Of a stretch of DNA of 6,112 nt, positions 1-5,561 are shown piece after piece. The notes below the pieces were generated by a model, which made no database searches, was not told the DNA's origin, and worked only from the letters and a program-made list of their open reading frames with translations. Made by a program: the position numbers and the translations under genes. Each line of letters opens with the position of its first letter. Positions within the stretch are counted from its first letter, which is position 1. Origin of the DNA: Tannerella sp. (GTDB lineage Bacteria; Bacteroidota; Bacteroidia; Bacteroidales; Tannerellaceae); NCBI GenBank assembly GCA_031275525.1, contig JAISOP010000083.1:1-6112 (forward strand), in the 5' to 3' direction.

Positions 1-209
1 ATCGCTGTCCGTGCCGTAAAAATGATTGCACTGTAATCTAAAATAGAGATGCGTTGTTGTCTAAATTCTTTAGCTGTCAGGGGTTCTACTTTGATAAAGG
101 GGCGAAAGTCTATTTCCATCCCATATTTTTCGGCGATGTCAAAGTAAGGAGACTTTTCCGAAGTCGGCTTCGGTTGTGATATCAGTAGCTTTTTAATACT
201 TAATGCCAT
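1..209 (-). CDS. hemD: Uroporphyrinogen-III synthase (HemD-like), N-terminal part, cut by window edge
   Basis: I translated this frame by hand from the ATG at 209-207; 69 codons are visible before the window ends. It begins M-A-L-S-I-K-K-L-L-I-S-Q-P-K-P-T and continues through SEKSPYFDIAEKYG, DFRPFIKVE and IIFTARTA. This is the typical N-terminus of Bacteroidetes proteins annotated as uroporphyrinogen-III synthase. The family enzyme closes hydroxymethylbilane into uroporphyrinogen III, inverting ring D, in the cytoplasmic tetrapyrrole pathway (heme, siroheme, corrinoids). The start overlaps the last 10 bases of the DUF4271 gene (shared bases 200-209), so translation is probably coupled. Many Bacteroidales lack a complete heme pathway, so the in vivo role could be limited to siroheme or corrinoids; that is inference. 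Family assignment is good. The C-terminal half, which completes the active-site cleft, is not visible. Confidence 0.85.
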   Translation of the reverse strand, partial: MALSIKKLLISQPKPTSEKSPYFDIAEKYGMEIDFRPFIKVEPLTAKEFRQQRISILDYSAIIFTARTA

Positions 210-931
210 AAAGCGCTTACCTCAATTGTGTTATACAAATAATTCATACCTTCATACAAAAAGAGTAGGGGTATAATTTCCTGGGCGCAAAGGTACGAAC
301 TTAAATATAATATCCCTGTATTTTTGTTATAAAAGATACGAACAGTCATGTAAATTAGTGTGAACCGAAAGAGAACGTAGAAAAGAGCAAACAAGAAGAG
401 CGTTTCCGTCAAATGTTCATGGTCCAGTATCAGCCAGACGACGGGAAGATACAGGGAAATACCCCACAGACAAAGCAAGTTATGATACGTGACTTTCCAG
501 TGCCTGTAACTGTCTTTTTCGCTAAATACAAATCCGTTGAGCGAATACATACCCTGTTTAAACAAGTAAAAAAGGCTGAGAATACCGAAAAATATCATCA
601 TCATTCCGCCGGTCGAAAAAAAGAGCAGGTTCCGGAAGCCGACAAGATGGCCATACACCAGGGATACAAAAAGCGCACACAAAAACAGCGCCTGAAACTC
701 CAGGAAACCCGTGAAAAGGAGATTGCTTCTCACCTGTTCGTCAAACAGGCTCTGACGCTCCTTCATCGAAAAGAGTTCGTTCAGTATCCTGGCGAATAGG
801 GGAAAATGAAAGCGGAAAATAAGAGCGAAAAGGGCGAAAAGCAGGAAGACCAATAACAAAAGCATGTCGTACACAAACTGTTCATTCCCGACCCGGATAC
901 CCATGTATCCTTCAAAAACGGCTGTATTCAT
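200..931 (-). CDS. DUF4271 domain-containing integral membrane protein
   Basis: The protein has 243 residues and is very hydrophobic. Likely membrane segments lie near residues 20-40, 71-95, 108-125, 150-170, 176-198 and 206-229, so about six spans in the inner membrane. The segment YLCAQEIIPLLFLY (213-226), preceded by a basic RIFYNKNTG stretch, is the C-terminal signature I associate with DUF4271, a family confined to Bacteroidetes with no known biochemical function. The ATG at 931-929 has no obvious Shine-Dalgarno sequence, as is usual in this phylum. The 3' end overlaps the start of hemD by 10 bases; this DUF4271-hemD order recurs in Bacteroidetes, which suggests a shared transcript but does not prove a role in tetrapyrrole metabolism. 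A promoter-like sequence lies at 960-991. The region is visibly more AT-rich than the YitT and leuS genes. Function is unknown. Confidence 0.85.
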   Translation of the reverse strand: MNTAVFEGYMGIRVGNEQFVYDMLLLLVFLLFALFALIFRFHFPLFARILNELFSMKERQSLFDEQVRSNLLFTGFLEFQALFLCALFVSLVYGHLVGFRNLLFFSTGGMMMIFFGILSLFYLFKQGMYSLNGFVFSEKDSYRHWKVTYHNLLCLWGISLYLPVVWLILDHEHLTETLFLFALFYVLFRFTLIYMTVRIFYNKNTGILYLSSYLCAQEIIPLLFLYEGMNYLYNTIEVSALWH

Positions 932-959
932 CGTCTTCCCTACATATTAAAATCTGCCG

Positions 960-991
960 CGAAGGTAAGACTAACACTTGATCGGGTCAAA
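960..991 (-). promoter_or_regulatory. Bacteroidetes-type promoter for the DUF4271-hemD pair
   Basis: On the minus strand TTTG (991-988) is followed after 20 bases by TACCTTCG (967-960). This fits the Bacteroidetes sigma-ABfr pattern of a TTTG -33 box and TAnnTTTG -7 box at 19-21 base spacing, with one mismatch in the -7 box. The ATG of the DUF4271 gene follows 28 bases later. The -33 box and most of the spacer lie inside the last codons of the YitT gene, so the downstream pair could be transcribed independently of leuS-yitT. No terminator is visible between the YitT stop (971-973) and this gene, so read-through is also possible. Confidence 0.55.
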
Positions 992-1846
992 CCCTTCGCC
1001 GTACACGCCGCGGACGGGACTTTGCGAAATAAATGCCCGCTGGTCGATGGACTTGACCAGGCGGAACACCGTCACGCTTTCGCGGTTTTTGGCCAGCAGG
1101 ACGATCATCTTCGCCGGCTCCCGGGAGTAGCCGCCCTGAGCGTCGAGAAGCGTGCAGCCGCGTCCCAGGTCGCTGATGATGCGCCGGGTGATTTCTTCAT
1201 GCTTTTGCGAGAAGATCAGGAACAGGACCGATTGGTTGTTTGCGTTCATGACACGGTCGAGCACGTAGTTGTTGACGGCCATCTCCACAAACCCGAACAC
1301 GATTTTCTCGATGTCGTGGAACAGGAAATAGGATGACCCGATGACAATGAAGTCGCATAAAAGCAACGTCCGTCCAATGGAGATATTCCGGTATTTGTTG
1401 ACGATGGCGCCCACGATGTCCGTTCCGCCGGTGCTGCCGTTGGCCGAGAATATAATACCCAGTCCCGCGCCGCAAAGCGCACCGCCTATCAGAATGGACA
1501 TGAACGGCTCATCCTTGATGATCGGCCGGCCGCCCAGGAGCCACTCAAAGAACATCAGCGAACAGGTAAGGGTAACGACGCCGAACACCGTATTCACCAT
1601 AAAACGGAGTCCCAGCAGTTTGTATGCAAGCAGCAGCAGGGCGATGTTCACCGCGGCGTACGTCACCGATACCGGGATCTTCGTCAGGTAGAACAGCAAC
1701 GAACACACTCCCGTCAGTCCGCCCGGGACGACTTCGGCAGACAGGATAAACCCGTTGAAGCCGAAGCCGAACAGGAGTGTCCCGATGGCGATAAATACAT
1801 AATCACGGACGGGGTGGTAGAGCCTGTGGAGCGAATACGGTTTCAT
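971..1846 (-). CDS. YitT family membrane protein (YitT_membrane + DUF2179)
   Basis: The protein has 291 residues, the usual length for the YitT family. The N-terminal half is an integral membrane domain with hydrophobic segments near residues 18-38, 44-57, 60-79, 83-103, 115-135 and 161-176. It carries two recognisable family motifs: a PGG turn (41-43, in AEVVPGGLTG) and SANGSTGGTDIV (134-145). The C-terminal part, from about residue 207, resembles the soluble DUF2179 domain, including RGCTLLDAQGGYSR (229-242). Some members have been linked to transport or efflux, but the substrate is generally unknown and I cannot infer it here. The ATG at 1846-1844 lies 6 bases after the leuS stop, so the gene almost certainly depends on the leuS transcript and perhaps on translational coupling. 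It ends with TAG at 973-971. No truncation or frameshift is visible. Confidence 0.9.
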   Translation of the reverse strand: MKPYSLHRLYHPVRDYVFIAIGTLLFGFGFNGFILSAEVVPGGLTGVCSLLFYLTKIPVSVTYAAVNIALLLLAYKLLGLRFMVNTVFGVVTLTCSLMFFEWLLGGRPIIKDEPFMSILIGGALCGAGLGIIFSANGSTGGTDIVGAIVNKYRNISIGRTLLLCDFIVIGSSYFLFHDIEKIVFGFVEMAVNNYVLDRVMNANNQSVLFLIFSQKHEEITRRIISDLGRGCTLLDAQGGYSREPAKMIVLLAKNRESVTVFRLVKSIDQRAFISQSPVRGVYGEGFDPIKC

Positions 1847-1852
1847 CGAATC

Positions 1853-4786
1853 TCACAATACCATGTTGATAATCTTGCCGGGCACGACGATGATTTTCCG
1901 CGGCGTCCGGCCTTCGAGCCACTTGGCCGAGAGTTCATGCGTCAGCGCCGCCCGTTCCACTCCTTCAGGTAGCAGGCCGGCGGGCAGGTCAAGGCTGTAA
2001 CGCACCCGGCCGTTGAAGGAAACGGCATAGGTGACGGTGTCTTCCTTCAGGTAGGCCTCCCGGTATGCCGGCCACGCGGCATCGCACACGGTATCGGCGT
2101 GGCCCAGTACGTGCCACAGTTCTTCGGCCACATGAGGGGCAAAGGGCGCCAGTACAATGATGAGCGGTTCCAGCACGGCGCGTTTTGCACACTTGAGCGC
2201 CGTCAGTTCGTTGACGCAAATCATAAAGGCGCTGACCGAGGTGTTGAACGAGAAGTGCTCAATGTCCCAGGATACTTTCTTTATCAGCTTGTGCAGCGCC
2301 TTGAGTTCGGCCGCCGAAGGTTCGCCGTCCGTCACCTGCAGGGCGTCCGCCTGTCCGTAGAACAAAGCCCAAAGCTTTTTCAGGAAACGGTGTACGCCGT
2401 CGATGCCGTTCGTGTCCCAGGGTTTGGACTGCTCGAGGGGGCCGAGGAACATTTCGTAGAGCCGCAGTGTGTCCGCGCCGTACTTTTCGACGACCGAGTC
2501 CGGGTTGACCACGTTGTACATCGACTTGGACATCTTCTCGACCGCCCAGCCGCAGACGTATTTCCCGTTTTCCAGGATAAATTCCGCGTCCCGGTATTCG
2601 GGGTTCCAGCGGCGGAAGGCGTCGAGGTCGAGCAGGTCGTTGGCCACGAGGTTGACGTCCACGTGCAACGGCGTCACCTCGTAGCCGTCCTTCAGGTTGA
2701 GCGAGACAAAGGTGTTGGAGCCGTTCACGCGGTAAACAAAGTTCGACCGCCCTTGAATCATGCCCTGATTGACGAGCTTGCGGAAGGGTTCGTCTTCGCA
2801 AACCAGCCCCCGGTCGTAAAGGAATTTGTTCCAGAAACGGCTGTAGATAAGGTGTCCGGTGGCGTGTTCCGTTCCGCCGAGGTAGATATCTACGCTGCGC
2901 CAGTATTGGTTGGCAGCGGGCGAGACCAGTGCGCCGGGGTTATGCGGATCCATGTAGCGGAGGTAGTAGGCCGAGGAACCGGCAAAGCCCGGCATGGTGT
3001 TCCGTTCGAGGGGGAAAACGGTATGGTGGTCGATGCGCGAGGTGTCCGTTACTTGCCCGCTCACGCTGTCCCATGCCCACCGGACGGCGCGTCCCAGCGG
3101 CGGTTCGCCCGTTTCGGTGGGGAGGAATTTATCCACTTCCGGCAGCTCCAGCGGCAGTTTGTCCACCGGCAGCGGCTGAGGCAGCCCGTTGGCGTCGTAA
3201 TAGATGGGGAACGGCTCTCCCCAGTAGCGCTGGCGGCTGAAGATGGCGTCGCGCAGGCGGTAGTTGACCTTGATCCTGCCCAGTCCGTTAGCCTCGATGT
3301 ATTCCCGGGCGGCTTGAATGGCTTCCCCGACGGTCAGGCCGTTCAGGAATCCGGAGTTCATCAGGATGCCTTCCTTGGCGTCGAAACTTTCTTCCGACAG
3401 GTCGCAGCCTTCGATCAGGGGGATGATGGGGAGATGGAAGTGGCGGGCAAAGGCGTAGTCGCGACTGTCGTGTGCGGGGACGGCCATGATGGCGCCCGTC
3501 CCGTAACCGGCCAGGACGTAGTCGCTGATCCAGATGGGGAGGGTTTTGCCGGTTAGCGGGTGGAGGGCGTAGGAGCCGCTGAAGACGCCTGTCACGCGGC
3601 GGTCGGCGATGCGCTCGCGCTCGGTCTTCTTCCCGGTCGCGGACAGGTAGGCGGCGATGACGGTACGCTGCTCCGGCGTGACAACGAGGGGAAGGTATTT
3701 CGACTCGGGGGCAAGTACCATGAAGGTGACACCGAAAAGAGTGTCGGGACGGGTCGTGAAAACGGTAATGTACCTCTCCCCTGGCCCCTCTCCACAGGAG
3801 AGGGGAATACTCTGTCCTTCAGGCGTCGTCTCCGCCGAACCACTCCGGCTTGCATGAAACTGTTCTGCCTCGTCACGCTGCTCCCCCCTCCCTTGTGGGG
3901 AGGGGCCGGGGGAGAGGTTGAATCTCATTTCCGCCCCCTCACTTCGTCCGATCCAGTTCCGTTGAGTTTCCTTCAGAGATTCCGTCCAGTCGATGGTTTC
4001 CAGGCCGTCGAGAAGTCTTCGGGCGTAGGCCGAGACACGCAGGCACCACTGCCGCATGACCTTCTGTTCCACCGGGTAGCCACCCCGTTCCGAGACGCCG
4101 TTCACCACCTCGTCATTGGCCAGCACCGTGCCCAGCGCCGGACACCAGTTCACCACCGTATCACCCAAATAAGCCATACGACAGTCCATCAATACCTCCT
4201 GCCGCTGCACCTCGCTCATCGCCTTCCATTCCTCCGCCGTGAAGGAATGATTACCACCCGAAGCCACGTTCAGCCCCTGCGTACCCGCGGCCTCGAACCT
4301 GCGAACCAGTTCGGAAACCGGCAGCGCCCGGTTTTGGTCATAACAGTAAAAACTGTCGAACATCTGCACAAAAGCCCATTGCGTCCAGTGATAGTAGGCA
4401 GGGTCGCACGTCCGCACCTCGCGGCTCCAGTCGAAAGAGAACCCGATTTTGTCCAGTTGTTCGCGATAGCGTTCGATATTGTTCCGGGTCGTGAGGCCGG
4501 GATGCTGTCCGGTTCGGATGGCATACTGCTCGGCCGGCAGACCGTAGGCGTCGTACCCCATCGGATGGAGCACATTAAAGCCTTTCAGCCGCTTGTAGCG
4601 AGCAAAGATATCCGAAGCAATATAACCGAGCGGATGCCCCACGTGCAACCCCGCTCCCGAAGGATAGGGGAACATATCCAATACGTAATATTTGGGTTTA
4701 CTTTCGTCTTCCCTGACGCGGTACACTTCCTTTTCCCGCCACCACTGCTGCCATTTCTTCTCAATATCCCTGAAATTGTATCCCAT
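1853..4786 (-). CDS. leuS: Leucyl-tRNA synthetase (LeuRS) with an in-frame repeat insertion
   Basis: Class I leucine-tRNA ligase: it charges tRNA-Leu with leucine using ATP in the cytoplasm and hydrolyses mischarged tRNA. Numbered from the ATG at 4786 (977 residues), the HIGH motif is HVGH at 48-51 within PYPSGAGLHVGH. The editing domain shows TTRPDT (344-349) and GTGAIMAVPAHDSRDY (429-444), whose Asp443 matches the aspartate that anchors the substrate amino group in LeuRS editing sites. LGGTEHATGH lies in the later catalytic portion, KMSKS is at 751-755, and an anticodon-binding domain follows. The frame is open back to 4837, but family members start at M-x-YNFR-x-IEKKWQ, and a TACCTTTG promoter box at 4818-4825 would lie inside the longer form. 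The adjacent ATG at 4789 is nearly as good. Residues about 291-339 are an extra Gly/Ser/Pro/Glu-rich segment encoded by a palindromic element; without it the protein would be near 928 residues, close to other Bacteroidetes LeuRS. All catalytic motifs are intact, so I expect it to be active. Confidence 0.96.
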   Translation of the reverse strand: MGYNFRDIEKKWQQWWREKEVYRVREDESKPKYYVLDMFPYPSGAGLHVGHPLGYIASDIFARYKRLKGFNVLHPMGYDAYGLPAEQYAIRTGQHPGLTTRNNIERYREQLDKIGFSFDWSREVRTCDPAYYHWTQWAFVQMFDSFYCYDQNRALPVSELVRRFEAAGTQGLNVASGGNHSFTAEEWKAMSEVQRQEVLMDCRMAYLGDTVVNWCPALGTVLANDEVVNGVSERGGYPVEQKVMRQWCLRVSAYARRLLDGLETIDWTESLKETQRNWIGRSEGAEMRFNLSPGPSPQGRGEQRDEAEQFHASRSGSAETTPEGQSIPLSCGEGPGERYITVFTTRPDTLFGVTFMVLAPESKYLPLVVTPEQRTVIAAYLSATGKKTERERIADRRVTGVFSGSYALHPLTGKTLPIWISDYVLAGYGTGAIMAVPAHDSRDYAFARHFHLPIIPLIEGCDLSEESFDAKEGILMNSGFLNGLTVGEAIQAAREYIEANGLGRIKVNYRLRDAIFSRQRYWGEPFPIYYDANGLPQPLPVDKLPLELPEVDKFLPTETGEPPLGRAVRWAWDSVSGQVTDTSRIDHHTVFPLERNTMPGFAGSSAYYLRYMDPHNPGALVSPAANQYWRSVDIYLGGTEHATGHLIYSRFWNKFLYDRGLVCEDEPFRKLVNQGMIQGRSNFVYRVNGSNTFVSLNLKDGYEVTPLHVDVNLVANDLLDLDAFRRWNPEYRDAEFILENGKYVCGWAVEKMSKSMYNVVNPDSVVEKYGADTLRLYEMFLGPLEQSKPWDTNGIDGVHRFLKKLWALFYGQADALQVTDGEPSAAELKALHKLIKKVSWDIEHFSFNTSVSAFMICVNELTALKCAKRAVLEPLIIVLAPFAPHVAEELWHVLGHADTVCDAAWPAYREAYLKEDTVTYAVSFNGRVRYSLDLPAGLLPEGVERAALTHELSAKWLEGRTPRKIIVVPGKIINMVL
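3773..3916. repeat. REP/MITE-like palindromic element inserted in frame in leuS
   Basis: The ends are imperfect inverted copies. The left copy begins cctctcccctggcccctctcc (from 3773) and the right copy, read backwards, begins cctctcccccggcccctcccc. Each end has its own hairpin: cccctctcc/ggagagggg with a 3-base loop (3785-3805) and cccctccc/gggagggg with a 5-base loop (3885-3905). The middle part (about 3807-3880) is single copy. The element length is close to 48 codons, has no stop in the leuS frame and adds roughly residues 291-339, just before the VFTTRPDT strand where LeuRS proteins normally have only a short connector. I see no transposase and no clear target duplication, so it would be a non-autonomous element. 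Exact borders are uncertain by a few bases. Confidence 0.75.
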
Positions 4787-4817
4787 CATGCTTGTTATTA
4801 TCGTTAAAAAATCGCTG

Positions 4818-4825
4818 CAAAGGTA
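4818..4825 (-). promoter_or_regulatory. Promoter -7 box for leuS-yitT
   Basis: The minus strand reads TACCTTTG, a perfect match to the Bacteroidetes TAnnTTTG -7 consensus, with its last base 32 bases upstream of the leuS ATG at 4786. Transcription would start near 4811, giving a leader of about 25 bases. I find no good TTTG -33 box 19-21 bases upstream (that stretch reads ACTAAC), so the upstream half is weak. The position argues against translation from the in-frame ATG at 4837. Confidence 0.5.
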
Positions 4826-4858
4826 ATAAAAATTCAAGCGAGTAGTTAGTCCCTAATC

Positions 4859-4910
4859 ATGCCTACAGCCTGCCGGAAATCACCTTCCGAAGGGAGCAGG
4901 GAGAATGAAC
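4859..4910 (+). repeat. Left copy of a direct repeat flanking the 23-base array
   Basis: The sequence from atgcctacagcctgccggaa to gagaatgaac resembles 5272-5330. Shared blocks are atgcYtacagccYgccggaaR at the start, gaagggaR in the middle and gaatgaac at the end. The copies differ by several substitutions and by about 7 bases in length, so they have diverged. Together they bracket the tandem array in the same orientation. Confidence 0.6.
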
Positions 4911-4980
4911 AGGTCTTCCCCCGTGACGCAAGACAGCAGAGGAAGGCACACGGTCTCATTCATGCTCCATCCTCCCTTCC

Positions 4981-5211
4981 AAGCTATCCCGGGACCCCGC
5001 TCTAACCTATCCCGGGGTCCCGCTCTAATACTATAGCGGGGTCCCGCTCTAAGCTATTGCGGGACCCCGCACTAAGCTATTGCGGGACCCCGCACTAAGC
5101 TATTGCGGGACCCCGCAATAAGCTATTTCGGGACCCCGCACTAAGCTATTGCGGGACCCCGCACTAAGCTATTGCGGGGTCCCGCAATAAGCTATTTCGG
5201 GGTCCCGCTCC
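4981..5211 (+). repeat. Tandem array of ten 23-base units with GC-rich palindromic cores
   Basis: Units start at 4981, 5004, 5027 (24 bases), 5051, 5074, 5097, 5120, 5143, 5166 and 5189. The consensus is aagctattgcggg, then AC or GT, then cccgcact. Each contains an interrupted palindrome, gcggg-NN-cccgc; in units 6 and 9, which end in aat, the arms extend to attgcggg/cccgcaat. Units 4, 5 and 8 are identical, which points to recent amplification, whereas the outer units (1-3 and 10) are more diverged. The central dinucleotide is AC in units 1 and 4-8 and GT in units 2, 3, 9 and 10. There are no spacers, so it is not a CRISPR array. A protein-binding or structural role is possible but unproven. 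Confidence 0.93.
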
Positions 5212-5271
5212 GGACTACCCTTGGTATTCAATGCGTTGCGACCTTTGTTGCCGGTGGTTACTCCCCTGGTA

Positions 5272-5330
5272 ATGCTTACAGCCCGCCGGAAGTAATATTT
5301 GGAAGGGAAAAGGGGGAAGGGGGAATGAAC
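5272..5330 (+). repeat. Right copy of a direct repeat flanking the 23-base array
   Basis: From atgcttacagcccgccggaa to gggaatgaac this is the diverged partner of 4859-4910, in the same orientation, with a longer purine-rich middle (ggaagggaaaagggggaagg). The pair may be a duplication created when the array region arose, or the ends of a decayed element. Confidence 0.6.
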
Positions 5331-5341
5331 CAAATGTCATT

Positions 5342-5474
5342 CCAATTATCTGAACTGTGATTTATATGATTTATATGATTGATGTGACTTGGAATAATTT
5401 TCGTAATTACCATGATGAATCACACCAATCATATCAATCACAAAAATCACATAAATCACAGTTCAGACAATTGG
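5342..5474. repeat. Long inverted repeat with internal 9-base units
   Basis: The left arm begins ccaattatctgaactgtga (5342) and the right arm, read from 5474 on the minus strand, begins ccaattgtctgaactgtga. The arms match for about 46 bases with roughly six differences around a loop of about 40 bases. Inside each arm, 9-base units of consensus TRTGATTKA repeat in tandem (about four on the left, five on the right). Transcribed, it would fold into a long hairpin. It lies directly downstream of the susD-like terminator. There is no poly-U tail of its own, so I do not call it a terminator; a dispersed intergenic repeat is more likely. Confidence 0.85.
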
Positions 5475-5481
5475 TATCTCG

Positions 5482-5520
5482 AAAAAAGAGGCTGTCGCGC
5501 TCACTGCGGACAGCCTCTTT
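5482..5520 (-). terminator. Rho-independent terminator of the susD-like gene
   Basis: A perfect 12-base stem, aaagaggctgtc (5485-5496) with gacagcctcttt (5509-5520), encloses a 12-base loop. On the minus strand the stem runs into TTTTTT (5487-5482, partly shared with the stem), so it terminates minus-strand transcription. It starts 41 bases after the susD-like stop codon at 5562. Confidence 0.85.
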
Positions 5521-5561
5521 CCATGAATCGGAACGATACCTGAGTACCAACCGTATCGCTT

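Larger units (their letters stand above)
4826..5481. other. Gene-free, repeat-filled intergenic region between leuS and the susD-like gene
   Basis: No coding frame here has recognisable protein content; the short plus-strand frames at 5172-5360 and 5357-5578 only translate repeats. The region holds, in order, a degenerate direct repeat copy (4859-4910), about 70 bases with no feature I recognise, the ten-unit 23-base array (4981-5211), about 60 unassigned bases, the second direct repeat copy (5272-5330) and a long inverted repeat (5342-5474). It separates the susD-like terminator from the leuS promoter, so all of it is probably untranscribed or only read through. Confidence 0.7.

Noticed and set aside
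413..799. 128-codon plus-strand open frame
   Set aside because: It is antisense to the DUF4271 gene and has a highly charged, low-information translation with no promoter or family resemblance.
2099..3556. 485-codon plus-strand open frame
   Set aside because: It lies entirely antisense to leuS, which has unmistakable synthetase motifs in its own frame. Its translation shows no recognisable domain and is explained by high third-position GC.
3560..4807. 415-codon plus-strand open frame
   Set aside because: It is antisense to the N-terminal half of leuS and spans the inserted repeat; no recognisable protein content.
4787..4837. Upstream ATG extending LeuRS by 17 residues
   Set aside because: The extension is not like other LeuRS N-termini and would start upstream of the TACCTTTG promoter box at 4818-4825.
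4981..5211. Regularly repeated GC-palindromic units suggesting a CRISPR array
   Set aside because: The units abut each other with a 23-base period and no unique spacers, and no cas gene is present; it is a simple tandem repeat.
5236..5246. Plus-strand gacctttg resembling a Bacteroidetes -7 box
   Set aside because: It lacks the leading TA of the consensus, and no plus-strand gene follows that it could serve.
5172..5360. 62-codon plus-strand open frame
   Set aside because: It begins within the 23-base array and runs through the direct repeat; no protein-like features.
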